Notes: generated by a model not told the origin, from the sequence alone. A stretch of DNA of 64,000 bases from Natrinema sp046097095 (GCF_046097095.1 NZ_CP175698.1:1488001-1552000), one strand, 5' to 3'. Shown: positions 42,537-52,660, counted from the stretch's first letter. Translations and numbers: made by a program.

Positions 42537-45456
42537 CGGAGCTCACCTCCGTACCCTCGGTGAGGCGATCGTCGGCGTGCTCGGAGAGGTTCGTCGGCCG
42601 CGGGCGCGAGCCGAGGAACTCCTGGCGTTCCTCTTGGGACTCGAACTCGGAGTCGAGGACGCGGTCGGCGATCTGTGCGACGTCGATGTTGTTCTCGTCG
42701 TCGGAGGAGACCTTGACCGGCGAGGTGCCGTCCTCGCCGAACTCGAACTGGACGATCGTGTCCGAGGTGTCCCGGACGGTGCCGTCGTACTGCGTCTCGA
42801 GTTCGGAAAGGGCGTTGATCAGCCGGCGCTGCAGGTACCCGGATTTCGACGTCCGGACCGCAGTGTCGACCAGCCCCTCGCGGCCCCCCATCGCGTGGAA
42901 GAAGAACTCTCGAGGCGTGAGGCCGCTCGTGTAGGAGTTCTCGACGAAGCCGTGTGCCTCCGCCGAGAGGTCGTCCGGCTCGTAGTGAGAGAGGGTGCGG
43001 TCCTCGTAACCGCGGTTGATCCGCTCGCCCCGAACCGCCTGCTGGCCGACCGCGCCGGCCATCTGGGTCAGGTTGAGCATGGAACCGCGAGCGCCGGAGT
43101 CGGCCATGACGACAGCAGGATTCTCGTCCGAGAAGTGCTCGTCGGCGATGTTCCCGGCGTTGTCACGCGCACGCGAAAGAGTCTGCATGATCTTCATCTC
43201 GAGGGTTTCGTCGATCGTCCGCCCCGGCAGACTCTCGAGTTCGCCACGCTCGTAGGCCTCGATCAGTTCCTCGACGCGGTCGTTGGCGTCCTCGATCGTC
43301 TCGTCGATGCGGGACTGGGCCTCCTCGGGGATGGTCTCGTCGTCGATCCCGATCGAGAACCCGAAGTGCATGATGGCACGCATCGCCAGCGTCGAGACCT
43401 CGTTGATGAAGATCCGGGCGCGGGTGTTGCCGTAGATCTTCGTGATCGTGTCGACGATTTCGCCGCCGAACTCGCCGACCTCGTCCTCGGCGATCGTACC
43501 TTGCAGCAACTGGCCGTCCTCGATGACGACCTCGTCGCCGATGGTGCCGGTGAACTCGAGGTTGAGATCGTCGGGCAGGAGTTCGGAGAAGACATCGTAG
43601 CCGGTCCAGAACGGCTTGCCCTCGTCGTCGACACCGCTGGGCTCGGGCAGTTCGTCGATCCGGGTCGCACGGAGCAGGTCCAGCGCCTGGGTCTCGTTGA
43701 ACCGGGGGTTGTCGTTGGTCAGCAGGTACATCCCGGAGATGTGGTCCTGGATGGCCCCGATGATGTTCTCCCCGAAGCGCGGCGAGAGGATCTGTTCTTG
43801 AACGCGCATGAGCACGCGGGCCTCGGCGCGGGCCTCCTCGTTTTGCAGCGCGTGCATGTTCATCTCGTCGCCGTCGAAGTCGGCGTTGTATGGCGGACAG
43901 ACGACGGTGTTCAGCCGGAACGTCTTGTACGGCATGACCACGACCTCGTGGGCCATGATCGACATCCGGTGGAGCGACGGCTGGCGGTTGAAGATGACGA
44001 TATCGCCGTCGATGAGGTGGCGGTTGACCTCCCAGCCGGCCTCGACCTTCTCGGCGAGTTGCTCGCAGTTCTTCTCGGTCACCTTCAGCCGGCGGCCGTC
44101 AGGCCGACGGACGTAGTTCGCGCCGGGGTGTCCCTCGGGGCCGTTCGAGACGAACCGGCGGGCGTCCTGGAGATTGCGCTCGGTGACGTTCATCGTCTGG
44201 GTCATCTCCTTGGCGACACGGTCCGGAACGCCGACTTCGTTCAGGCTCAGCGTCGGGTCCGGCGAGATGACGGTTCGGGCGGAGAAGTTCACGCGCTTGC
44301 CGGACAGCGAGCCCCGGAAGCGACCCTCCTTGCCTTTCAGCCGCTGAGAGAGGGTCTTGAGCGGCCGGCCGGAGCGGTGTCGCGCCGGCGGCGTGCCCGA
44401 GATCTCGTTGTCCATGAACGTCGTGACGTGGTACTGTAGGAGCTCCCAGAGGTCCTCGATGATCAGCTGGGGTGCGCCGGCCTCGCGGTTCTCCATGAAC
44501 CGCTGGTTGATCCGGATGATGTCGACCAGCTTGTGCGTGAGGTCGTCCTCGGAGCGCTGGCCGTTGTCCAGCGTGATCGACGGTCGCGCGGTGACCGGCG
44601 GCACGGGGAGGACGGTGAGGATCATCCACTCCGGCCGGGATCGCTCGGGGTTGATACCGAGGACTTCGATATCCTTGTCCGGGATGTTCTCGAACCAGTC
44701 CCGGATGTCGCTCGGCATCAGCTTGTTCGTGTCCTCCTCGGTCAGATCGATATCTAAGGCCTTCTCGATAGCCTTGCGCTGGCTCTCACGCGGCCGGAAC
44801 GAGCCCGAGAGGATCTCGTTGACTCGAGTGAGTTCGATGTCGGTCTTCTCGGCGAGTTCGTCCGGCGTCGTCCGCTCGACGCCGGCCTCCTCGTCGCCCT
44901 GCATCGCGCCGGCGATGCGCTGGGAGTACTCACTAGTGAGGACCTGCTGGACCTCGTAGTAGGTGGTCGGCTTCTCGTGATCGATGTCGTATTGGACCTC
45001 ACCGCAGAACGGACAGCGATCCTTCTTGCGGGCCTGCCGGATCGCGGCCTTGGTCACGTCGTTTAGGTCCCGGCTTAGCTTCCGGGACTCCTCTAACTGA
45101 TCGTGGAACTCGTCGCGTTCGTCCTCAGTTAGCAGCAGTCGCGAACACTCTCGGCACGTTCCGCGCAGGAGTCGCCGGATGAGCTTCGTAAAGCCGACGT
45201 GGATGACCGGCGCGGCTAGTTCGATGTGGCCGAAGTGGCCGTTACACGACCCCGAGTGCTTCCCGCAGGTCTTGCACTCGAGTCCGGGGTCGATGACGCC
45301 CAGCCGCGGGTCCATCAGCCCCATATCGATGGGGAAGCCGTCGTCGTCGTAAGTGTCTGCGGTGATGATTTTCGTCGCGCTCATCTCCCGATATTCCTCG
45401 GGCTCCATGAGCCCGAAGGAAATCTGTCCGATGTCTTTTGGTGTGCTGTTTTGCAT
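42529..45456 (-). CDS. rpoA1: DNA-directed RNA polymerase subunit A'
   Basis: The larger part of the catalytic subunit, 975 residues. Zinc-binding Cys/His residues are visible at C61, C64, C71, H74 and C101, C104, with a further CPFC at 148-151. The catalytic Mg2+ loop NADFDGDEMN lies near residue 530. The polar front of the haloarchaeal protein is otherwise standard. It follows rpoB1 by three bases. Confidence 0.98.
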   Translation of the reverse strand: MQNSTPKDIGQISFGLMEPEEYREMSATKIITADTYDDDGFPIDMGLMDPRLGVIDPGLECKTCGKHSGSCNGHFGHIELAAPVIHVGFTKLIRRLLRGTCRECSRLLLTEDERDEFHDQLEESRKLSRDLNDVTKAAIRQARKKDRCPFCGEVQYDIDHEKPTTYYEVQQVLTSEYSQRIAGAMQGDEEAGVERTTPDELAEKTDIELTRVNEILSGSFRPRESQRKAIEKALDIDLTEEDTNKLMPSDIRDWFENIPDKDIEVLGINPERSRPEWMILTVLPVPPVTARPSITLDNGQRSEDDLTHKLVDIIRINQRFMENREAGAPQLIIEDLWELLQYHVTTFMDNEISGTPPARHRSGRPLKTLSQRLKGKEGRFRGSLSGKRVNFSARTVISPDPTLSLNEVGVPDRVAKEMTQTMNVTERNLQDARRFVSNGPEGHPGANYVRRPDGRRLKVTEKNCEQLAEKVEAGWEVNRHLIDGDIVIFNRQPSLHRMSIMAHEVVVMPYKTFRLNTVVCPPYNADFDGDEMNMHALQNEEARAEARVLMRVQEQILSPRFGENIIGAIQDHISGMYLLTNDNPRFNETQALDLLRATRIDELPEPSGVDDEGKPFWTGYDVFSELLPDDLNLEFTGTIGDEVVIEDGQLLQGTIAEDEVGEFGGEIVDTITKIYGNTRARIFINEVSTLAMRAIMHFGFSIGIDDETIPEEAQSRIDETIEDANDRVEELIEAYERGELESLPGRTIDETLEMKIMQTLSRARDNAGNIADEHFSDENPAVVMADSGARGSMLNLTQMAGAVGQQAVRGERINRGYEDRTLSHYEPDDLSAEAHGFVENSYTSGLTPREFFFHAMGGREGLVDTAVRTSKSGYLQRRLINALSELETQYDGTVRDTSDTIVQFEFGEDGTSPVKVSSDDENNIDVAQIADRVLDSEFESQEERQEFLGSRPRPTNLSEHADDRLTEGTEVSSDD

Positions 45457-45459
45457 GGT

Positions 45460-47289
45460 TTAGACGGCGTCCTCCAGGTCGAGTCGCGGCGCGATACCCA
45501 GGGCCTTCATCTCGTCTAACAGGAGTTTGAAGGCGTAGCTCATCTCGATCTCGTGGATATCGGTCTCCTCGTCGCAGTTCGGACAGTAGACGCGCCGTTG
45601 TTCGACGTTTTCGACCGCGCTCATCCCGCAGTTCGCACAGACGTGGATGAACTCGCGGTCGGACTCGTCTAACAGTCGTTCCTTCAGCGTCATGGCCGCC
45701 CCGTGGCCGATGAACACGTCGCGTTCCATCTCCCCGATACGCAGCCCGCCCTCGCGGGCACGACCCTCAGTCGGCTGCCGAGTGAGCACCTGCACCGGCC
45801 CGCGCGAGCGGGCGTGCAGCTTGTTCGAGACCATGTGGTAGAGCTTCTGGTAGAAGATCACGCCGACGAAGATCTCCGCCTCGATCTTCTCGCCAGTGAT
45901 GCCCGAATACATGGTCTCCTTGCCGGCCGAATCGAAGCCGGCATCCTCGAGTCCCTCGCGAAGTTCGTCTTTGTCCTCGCCGAGGAACGGCGTCCCGTCG
46001 ACGCGACGGCCCTCCATCGCGCCGAGTTTGCCACCGATCATCTCGAGGATATGGCCGACGGTCATCCGCGAGGGCAGCGCGTGGGGATTGAGCACGAGGT
46101 CGGGCACCACGCCCTCCTCTGTGAAGGGCATGTCCTCCTGCGGTGCGAGGTGGCCGACGACTCCCTTCTGGCCGTGGCGGCTGGCGAACTTGTCCCCGAG
46201 TTCGGGGATGCGCTCGTCGCGCACCGAGACCTTCGAGAGCTTCGAACCGTCCTCGCCCTCCATGAGGGTGACGGTGTCGACGATGCCGGACTCGCCCGAG
46301 CGCATGGTGACGGAGGTTTCGCGCCGTTTCTGCGGCGAGAGACCGCCCATATCGTCGGGTTCCTCTAAGAACCGCGGCGGGCTCGTCTTCCCGAGCAGGA
46401 CGGAGTTCTCGTCGACATCCGTCTCGGGGTTGACGAGGCCGTCCTCGTCTAAGTGGTTGTAGGCTTCCTCACCGCGGGCACCGCGGACGTCCTGGCTCGG
46501 GATCTCGAAGCGGTCTTCTTGACCGCCAGGGTAACGCCGTTCCTCGCCCTCGTAGGTGCGGAAGAAATGGGAGCGAGCGAGCGCACGCTCGACGCTGGCC
46601 TTGTTCATGACCAGCGCGTCCTCGATGTTGAACCCCTCGTAGCTCATCACGGCGACGACGAAGTTCTGCGCCGCCGGGCGCTCGTCGTACCCGATCTGCT
46701 CGGTCGTCTGGGTTTTGACCATCGAGAGCTGCGGGTAGTGCAGCAGGTGCTGGCGCGTGTCCGGTCGAATTCGGTAGTTCGCGCTCGGCAGCCCCAGCGA
46801 CTGCTTGATCATCCCCGCACCCATCGTAATACGCGGTGAGGCGTTGTGCTCGGGGTAGGGGATCATCCCCGCGCCGATCGAGAAGATCAGCGATGGGTCG
46901 ATCTCGAGGTGTGTATGTTTCTCGGTCAGATCGTCCTCGTCGACGGCGACCAAGATGTCCTCTTCCTCCTCGGCGTCGATGAACTCGATGTAACCGTGAT
47001 CGACGAGATCCTCGAACTCGAGGTCGCCGTCTTCGAGCGCCTCGATCTCCTGGTCGGAGATGCGGGGTTCGCCGTCCTCGACGACCAACAGCGGTCGTCG
47101 GGCGCGACCCGCATCGGCGTTGACGATTACTTCGCGAGTGCGATCTTTCACCGAGACGTTGACCATCTCGGAGACATCGCCGATACGACGCGCTTCGCGG
47201 ATCTGTTCTGCCAGTTCGTGCGGATCGGGATGGGTCCCCACCAGCGACCCGTTGACGTAGACTTTCGCCTCTCGTTCTTGGCTGCTCAT
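45460..47289 (-). CDS. rpoB1: DNA-directed RNA polymerase subunit B'
   Basis: The C-terminal part of the archaeal second-largest subunit, 609 residues. Landmarks are the GYNQEDA-like SYEGFNIEDALVMN segment near residue 225, the DKFASRHGQKG motif near 365, and a C-terminal zinc ribbon with VCANCGMS and YCPNCDEE. Haloarchaea split B into B'' and B'. It follows rpoB2 by six bases. Confidence 0.98.
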   Translation of the reverse strand: MSSQEREAKVYVNGSLVGTHPDPHELAEQIREARRIGDVSEMVNVSVKDRTREVIVNADAGRARRPLLVVEDGEPRISDQEIEALEDGDLEFEDLVDHGYIEFIDAEEEEDILVAVDEDDLTEKHTHLEIDPSLIFSIGAGMIPYPEHNASPRITMGAGMIKQSLGLPSANYRIRPDTRQHLLHYPQLSMVKTQTTEQIGYDERPAAQNFVVAVMSYEGFNIEDALVMNKASVERALARSHFFRTYEGEERRYPGGQEDRFEIPSQDVRGARGEEAYNHLDEDGLVNPETDVDENSVLLGKTSPPRFLEEPDDMGGLSPQKRRETSVTMRSGESGIVDTVTLMEGEDGSKLSKVSVRDERIPELGDKFASRHGQKGVVGHLAPQEDMPFTEEGVVPDLVLNPHALPSRMTVGHILEMIGGKLGAMEGRRVDGTPFLGEDKDELREGLEDAGFDSAGKETMYSGITGEKIEAEIFVGVIFYQKLYHMVSNKLHARSRGPVQVLTRQPTEGRAREGGLRIGEMERDVFIGHGAAMTLKERLLDESDREFIHVCANCGMSAVENVEQRRVYCPNCDEETDIHEIEMSYAFKLLLDEMKALGIAPRLDLEDAV

Positions 47290-47295
47290 GATTTA

Positions 47296-48876
47296 TCAGT
47301 CGTCTGCGGCCGATGTCGTCCGTTCGATCCCCTCGAGGCCGGGAATGCCCTCGACGCCCATCGATGCCAGTTCGCGTTTGAGTTCCTGTTCGTCCTCGAC
47401 GTTCTGGGAGAGCTCCATCGACTGCGCGAAGTTCTTCACCAGTCCGCAGTTTGGACCCTCCGGCGTCTCGGAGGGGCCGATGCGACCCCACTGAGTCGCG
47501 TGCAGGTCCCGCGCCTCGAAGTGCGGTTGCGAGCGCGAGAGCGGGCTACGAAGCCGGCGAAGGTGTGAAAGAACGCCCATGAAGTCCGTTCGGTCGACCA
47601 GCTGGGAGACGCCGGAACGGCCACCGACCCAGTTGCCCGTCGCAATCGGGTGCTCGAGACGTTCGGTCAGCACGTCGGATCGAACGACAGTGTTCACCGA
47701 GAGCTGTCGGTTGCGCATGTTGGCGCGCTCGAGCTGGTATTTCACGTCCCGGGCCAGCTTGTTCAGTGCGGTCCGGAACAGGTCTTTCATCAGGTCGCCG
47801 CTGACCTTCAGGCGCTTGTTCGCGTAGTGGTCCTTGTCGTCGGCCTCACGGCGGCCCAGCGCGAGTTCGAAGCAGGCCTCGGCCATCCGACAGAGGTAAT
47901 GGGCCTTGTTGATCCGAACGTCTTCCTCCTCGACGCCGTCCTCGTGGAGGTGTGGCAGGAGGTATCGATCGATGACGTAGTTCGCGCGCTTGAGCTGGTA
48001 GTTTTTGCCCTGGCCGGAGGCGACCCGTTTCCCGAGGGCTTCGATGGCCTCTTCCTCGGTCTGGACCTCCGCTTCCTCCAAGTTCTCGAGCATGTACTTG
48101 ACGACCTCGGGGTCGTTCGAGACCTTGTGGACGATCTCCTCGTCCGACTCGAGGCCTAATGCGCGCACGAGAGTGACGAAGTTGATTGAACCCGATACGG
48201 AGGGGAACGAGACCTCGAGCAGGCCGTCGCGCGTCCGTTCACAGAGCACCAGCGCACGGTAGCCACGGCGCTGGGAGAACGTCTTGGCGACCTGGATCTC
48301 ATCGCCGTACTTGGTGTCGTATTCGGCGAGGATTTTGTTCGGCGCGAGGTCCTCGCTGGTCATCAACACTCGCTCGGAGCCGTTGACGATGAAGTAGCCG
48401 CCGGGGTCGGCGGGGTCTTCGCCGATCTCGATCAGTTCCTCGTCGGAGAAGCCGGCGATGTTACACTTGTCGGAGCCAACCATAACCGGCATCCGACCGA
48501 TCTTCGTCTCGGTCGAGTCGACGACTCGTTGGTCGCCCTCCTCGCCCTTGACGATGGACATTTCCATGAATACCGGCGCGGAATAGGTGATGTTACGAAG
48601 CCGGGCCTCCTGCGGGTAGAGGAGCTCCTCGGAGCCGTCGGCCTCCCGAACCCGCGGAGTGACGACGCGAACGTCGCCCAGTTCGACGTGGACCGGCTCC
48701 TCGCCTTCCTTATCGCCGATGTCCGTGTCGATCGTCTCCTTCTCGTCGACGACCTCCTGCATCCCTCGGTTGAGGAAGGAGTTAAAGGAGCGATAGTGGT
48801 GTTCGGCGATCCGTTCCTTCGAGAAATATTCGCGCGAGATCTCTCGCCGTTCGTCGCGGTTGAGTTCCATTGCCAT
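47296..48876 (-). CDS. rpoB2: DNA-directed RNA polymerase subunit B''
   Basis: The N-terminal part of the second-largest subunit, 526 residues, with protrusion and lobe domains. The GGYFIVNGSERVL segment lies near residue 160 and the fork-region TQWGRIGPSETPEGPNCGLV motif near 475 (split). The ATG at 48876 adjoins the rpoH stop; a second ATG two codons on would also serve. Confidence 0.98.
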   Translation of the reverse strand: MAMELNRDERREISREYFSKERIAEHHYRSFNSFLNRGMQEVVDEKETIDTDIGDKEGEEPVHVELGDVRVVTPRVREADGSEELLYPQEARLRNITYSAPVFMEMSIVKGEEGDQRVVDSTETKIGRMPVMVGSDKCNIAGFSDEELIEIGEDPADPGGYFIVNGSERVLMTSEDLAPNKILAEYDTKYGDEIQVAKTFSQRRGYRALVLCERTRDGLLEVSFPSVSGSINFVTLVRALGLESDEEIVHKVSNDPEVVKYMLENLEEAEVQTEEEAIEALGKRVASGQGKNYQLKRANYVIDRYLLPHLHEDGVEEEDVRINKAHYLCRMAEACFELALGRREADDKDHYANKRLKVSGDLMKDLFRTALNKLARDVKYQLERANMRNRQLSVNTVVRSDVLTERLEHPIATGNWVGGRSGVSQLVDRTDFMGVLSHLRRLRSPLSRSQPHFEARDLHATQWGRIGPSETPEGPNCGLVKNFAQSMELSQNVEDEQELKRELASMGVEGIPGLEGIERTTSAADD

Positions 48877-49104
48877 TTATTCCACCACAAGTCGGTATAC
48901 GACTGCTTGGTCGGTTGTTCGCGAGTCCCGGACGATCTTGATTACATCGCCGATCTCGGCGTCGTCCGGCAGAGCGGGATCGTTGCGCTCGATCTTCGGT
49001 AAATCTGTACGGTCGATATCGTATTCCTCGAGCACCTCGTCGAGGACATCCTCCTCGAGGACCGTGTGCTCGGGAACCAGGTCGTGTTGGCTTACGTCTA
49101 CCAT
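48877..49104 (-). CDS. rpoH: DNA-directed RNA polymerase subunit H
   Basis: The 75-residue archaeal homologue of the Rpb5 C-terminal domain, with the conserved HDLVPEH start, the LPKI segment and the DPAL plus GDVIKIVRDS end. It is the first gene of the polymerase operon. A GTTAAATGC box about 85 bases upstream (near 49187) may be its TATA element, which would leave a short leader. Confidence 0.96.
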   Translation of the reverse strand: MVDVSQHDLVPEHTVLEEDVLDEVLEEYDIDRTDLPKIERNDPALPDDAEIGDVIKIVRDSRTTDQAVVYRLVVE

Positions 49105-49428
49105 GGATTGGTGTGGGTGTGCATGTCGGCTATCGGGAGAGAAGCGGCTGTCACGAGATACTACAGGTAGATACCGGCGGGAGGCATTTAACGGTTACTA
49201 ACTCGACGCACAAGCAGGGCTACCCGGTCGGACGAACCGGACCGGAACGAACGATCTCATTCGAACGTATCCGGTTCTCGGTTATATTCCTTGTGGGTCG
49301 TGCGATGTTGTGGCACGATGTGGGCGACAGACCCGGGCTCGAGGGAGCGATCGTGCTGAGGCTGGCCGTACCACACGCTCTCCGATTGAAAAGCCTTAAT
49401 ACCACCAGCGGGCAACGGTGTATTGCAA

Positions 49429-49501
49429 GCCCGGGTGGTGTAGTGGCCCATCATACGACCCTGTCACGGTCGTGACGCGGGTTCAAATCCCGCCTCGGGC
49501 G
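49429..49501 (+). tRNA. tRNA-Asp (GTC), copy 1
   Basis: A 73-base cloverleaf. The acceptor stem GCCCGGG pairs with CTCGGGC with one G-U; the anticodon loop CTGTCAC gives anticodon GTC; the T arm reads GGGTTCAAATCCC; the discriminator base is G, as expected for tRNA-Asp. CCA is not encoded. A CCTTAATAC box lies about 35 bases upstream. No intron is present. Confidence 0.96.
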
Positions 49502-49725
49502 CTTTTCCGCAAAATCAATCGACGAGTGAAACGAGCTATTAGCTTCGGATTCGTAGTGGAAACGTCGCTTCGTAGGGAAAACCGGCTAATCGGTAGTCAC
49601 CACCGACCCAGTGTGAGGCAGACAGACACACACGAAGACACAAGAACCAAATTCTGTCAGCAATCGATGATAACGATAGAGGAGCAAAACCCTTAATACT
49701 TCGACGGGGAAACGGAGAGTTGCGA

Positions 49726-49798
49726 GCCCGGGTGGTGTAGTGGCCCATCATACGACCCTGTCACGGTCGTGACGCGGGTTCAAATCCCGCCTCGGGCG
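49726..49798 (+). tRNA. tRNA-Asp (GTC), copy 2
   Basis: A second tRNA-Asp identical in sequence to the first over all 73 bases, 297 bases downstream on the same strand. It has its own CCTTAATAC-type box upstream (CCCTTAATACTT near 49690). The flanks differ, so each copy has its own promoter. Confidence 0.96.
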
Positions 49799-50020
49799 TT
49801 TTCTCGACGGCTGATCCGTGAGCAGCTGGTTTGTTGTGGTGTGACTGACTGAATTCCGAACACCGATCAGACGAGTAGCGAAAGCAGGCTCTAAACGGTT
49901 AGCATAGGTAGGAGCCATATCCGAATGTATTAGTGCCCCTGTGATACCCACTAATGTGAGCCGACGAGCACATCGGCGGACGGCCGTCCGTGACGACAAT
50001 CCGTCGGCACCACCAGGGCA

Positions 50021-52189
50021 ATGACGAAACCGATCACCGTACTCGTCGTCGATAACGAACCCGGCTTCCCGGAACTGGCCGGCGAGATGCTCGAGCGCGA
50101 GCGCGATTCGATCACCGCGCTCGCAGCGACCGATGGCACGGAGGCGCTGTCGATACTCGAGCGCCGGGAGATCGACTGTATCGTCAGCGATTACGAGATG
50201 CCGGAGATGACGGGACTGGAGTTGCTCGAGACGGTTCGCGAGGAGGACCGCGATCTACCGTTCGTGTTGTTTACAGGGCGAGGATCCGAGGAGATCGCCA
50301 GCGAGGCAATCGCAGCAGGGGTGACCCAGTACCTCCAGAAGGGGTCGGGTAACGAACAGTATGCGTTGCTGGCGAATCAGATCACGAACGCGGTTGCGCA
50401 GTATCGCACCGAGACGGAGCTTCGAGAGAGCGAGCGCCGCTACGAACGGACGCTGACGACGTTACACGAGACGACGCGGGATCTGATGCGGGCGGAGACC
50501 AAAGCGGAGATCTATCGGTCGGCGGTCGAAACGGCGGGCGAGATTCTCGACGTGGCGGTCGCGGCGGCCTACGCATTCGAGCCGACGGACGGCGTGCTCG
50601 AGCACGCGGCGTCGACGCGGCGGTCTCCCGGACGGATCGATCCGGAACGGACCTTCGAACGCGGCGAGGGACTTGTCTGGGAGGTATTTTCGGAGGGCGA
50701 AAGCGCCTATTACGAGGACGTAACCTGCGAGGACAGCGAGGGGTTGGAAGCACCGTGTGTGGACGGCGAAGCCGTCGACGGCGTCGAACCCGCGAAGAGG
50801 GCGAGCCGAAGCGAACTGATCGTGCCGCTCGGGACCCACGGCGTTCTCGTTGCCGGGACCGAGGGCGTCGACGGGTTCGACGAGACGATGACCGAGCTCT
50901 TGCACATCCTCGGGGCGAACACCGAGGCCGCGCTCGATCGCGCCGAACGCGAGCAGTTGCTCCGCGACCACGATCGGACGCTCACGCAGCAAAACGAGGA
51001 ACTAACGCGGCTCAATCACACCAACGAGATCGTTCGCGAGATCAACCACGGCGTTGCACAAGCGTCGACGCGAACGGCGATCGAGGAGACGGTGTGTGAT
51101 CGCCTCGCAGAGACTGATCGGTACCGCTTCGCCTGGATCGGCGCGAGCGATGACGATCCGCCGATTCCGACCGCCTGGTCCGGTATCGACACGGCCTACA
51201 TCGATCGGATCCGTGACGATGGCGAGTGCGCGCCCGAGATCGACCTCGTCCGCGACGTCCTCGAATCGAGCCGGGTGCGACTGATAGACGACGTCCTCGA
51301 GACTGGGGGGTGGCAGGCGCGACGGAAGGCGGCGTTGACATACGGGTTTCAGACGGTCCTCGGCGTCCCGTTGACCGCCGGTGAGCGCAAGTACGGTGTA
51401 CTAGTAGTACACGTCGCAGGAGCCGATTCGATCGGCGAGCGCGAACGCGAAGTGTTGGCAGAACTCGGGGAGACGATCGGGCACGCGCTCCGGTCGGTAG
51501 AGCGGACCAAGGCGATGCTCACCGACAGCCGGCTCGAGCTCGAACTCGCCGTGAGTGACTCGCGTCTGTTACTCAATCGGCTGTCAGAGCACGCGCCGAA
51601 CGCGGAACCGATAACGCTCGAGGGCGTCGTCGATCGGGGCGAGAACGGGATCGTCCTGTTTCTCAGCGCGCCGACGACAGCGGAGCTCGCATCGCTCGAG
51701 GACGCGTGGGCGTCGATCGAAACGCTCTCTGTCGTCTCCGAGGGGGACGACGAGACGCTGTTCGAACTGACGGTGACGTCGACGCCGCTTCTCAGTGTTT
51801 TGCGGACGTACGACGTACAGATACGGATAGCGACGGCCAACGGTGGCACGTCCACGCTCATACTCGAGGTGCCACAGCAGGTCGAGACGCGGTCGTTAGT
51901 CGAGGCGATCGGAGAGGAGTATCCCGAATCGGAACTGATCGCCAAACGAGAGACGACCGACACGCCGTCGGCGCGACAGCTCGATACGCATCTCGCGGAA
52001 CGGCTGACGGACAAACAGTTCGAAGCGCTGCAGGCAGCACACTACAGCGGGTTCTTCGAGTGGCCCCGGGAAAGCACCGGGGAGGACCTCGCAAGTGCGC
52101 TGGACGTGTCTCCGCCAACGTATCACTACCACCTTCGCGCAGCAGAGCGCAAGCTCGTCACGTTGGCGTTTGATGGGACATCTAATTGA
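50021..52189 (+). CDS. Receiver-GAF-HTH_10 regulator (Bat/bacterio-opsin activator type)
   Basis: A 722-residue signal-transduction protein. A receiver domain (1-125) has the phosphoacceptor Asp in CIVSDYEMP near residue 57 and the FTGRGSEEIA switch. Two GAF-like sensor regions follow (about 145-310 and 335-500). A beta-rich bacterio-opsin-activator core covers about 505-645. A C-terminal HTH_10 helix-turn-helix (about 655-715) contains LTDKQFEALQAAHYSGFF and the DVSPPTYHYHLRAAERK recognition helix. It should bind DNA in response to a histidine kinase that is not nearby. The ATG at 50021 begins the first receiver strand. Confidence 0.93.
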   Translation: MTKPITVLVVDNEPGFPELAGEMLERERDSITALAATDGTEALSILERREIDCIVSDYEMPEMTGLELLETVREEDRDLPFVLFTGRGSEEIASEAIAAGVTQYLQKGSGNEQYALLANQITNAVAQYRTETELRESERRYERTLTTLHETTRDLMRAETKAEIYRSAVETAGEILDVAVAAAYAFEPTDGVLEHAASTRRSPGRIDPERTFERGEGLVWEVFSEGESAYYEDVTCEDSEGLEAPCVDGEAVDGVEPAKRASRSELIVPLGTHGVLVAGTEGVDGFDETMTELLHILGANTEAALDRAEREQLLRDHDRTLTQQNEELTRLNHTNEIVREINHGVAQASTRTAIEETVCDRLAETDRYRFAWIGASDDDPPIPTAWSGIDTAYIDRIRDDGECAPEIDLVRDVLESSRVRLIDDVLETGGWQARRKAALTYGFQTVLGVPLTAGERKYGVLVVHVAGADSIGEREREVLAELGETIGHALRSVERTKAMLTDSRLELELAVSDSRLLLNRLSEHAPNAEPITLEGVVDRGENGIVLFLSAPTTAELASLEDAWASIETLSVVSEGDDETLFELTVTSTPLLSVLRTYDVQIRIATANGGTSTLILEVPQQVETRSLVEAIGEEYPESELIAKRETTDTPSARQLDTHLAERLTDKQFEALQAAHYSGFFEWPRESTGEDLASALDVSPPTYHYHLRAAERKLVTLAFDGTSN

Positions 52190-52660
52190 TTAGTACCGGG
52201 TCACCAGAGTACCAAAGAGTTAGAAGGTATACTTAACAAGCACCCGGACTTACCCGTAAGTGGCGATCTGAGATAGACTGTCGCCACCCCCTAATCCCCC
52301 ACCCCCTTTCCCCCTTAGACCAACAATCGATAGCGACGGCACTCGCGTAGTCGGTCGACCGGTCTCTGCAGTATCGAGTCGGATTCTCCCGCACGGTCAG
52401 TGCGATCACCGACGAGCGCCAGCTTCGGACGTGTCATCGCCATCCTTGGCTCGAGTCCCGACGAGTCGGTGCCGGCGGGTAGTCGTCGGCGCTGACGCGG
52501 CACGTACTAATTAATTAGTGCCATTGTCTGAACTCCACCAAACGATTAGAAGTCATATTTACTGTCCCGTAGTTCGTACCGATAGATGGCGGCGAGAGAC
52601 AGACTGTCGCCACCCCCCACTCCCCCCCCCCCACCCCCCATCCTTTCCCCCTTCCGCGTT
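52181..52660 (+). repeat. Two diverged copies of a noncoding palindrome-hairpin-C-tract element
   Basis: Copy 1 (about 52181-52318) overlaps the end of the regulator gene; copy 2 is at about 52506-52655. In both, a CTAATT-ATTAG palindrome (in copy 2 a perfect 14-bp ACTAATTAATTAGT) is followed at matching distance by GATTAGAAG-like and TATA-like strings. A hairpin around AGACTGTCGCCAC and a C-rich tract then end the unit. In copy 1 the hairpin stem is GTGGCGA/TCGCCAC with a 14-base loop. The copies are 326 bases apart. No convincing gene lies in 52190-52763. They could be duplicated promoters with small RNAs, or regulator-binding sites. Confidence 0.6.

Noticed and set aside
42460..44439. A 659-codon open frame on the plus strand opposite rpoA1
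   Set aside because: It is antisense to a certain gene; GC-rich third positions suppress stops on the opposite strand in haloarchaea, and the product has no family character.
49429..49798. The tRNA-Asp pair as attachment sites of an integrated element
   Set aside because: Both copies are full-length with their own promoters, and the 224 bases between them hold no genes.
52315..52503. A minus-strand frame with MTRPKLALVGDRTD, slightly like the start of CTP-synthase-like proteins
   Set aside because: The likeness covers only about a dozen residues and the rest has no family character; too little to call even a remnant.
52610..52650. The C-tract as a sequencing error or assembly gap
   Set aside because: The matching C-rich run occurs in the first copy of the element with different interruptions, so it belongs to the repeated structure.
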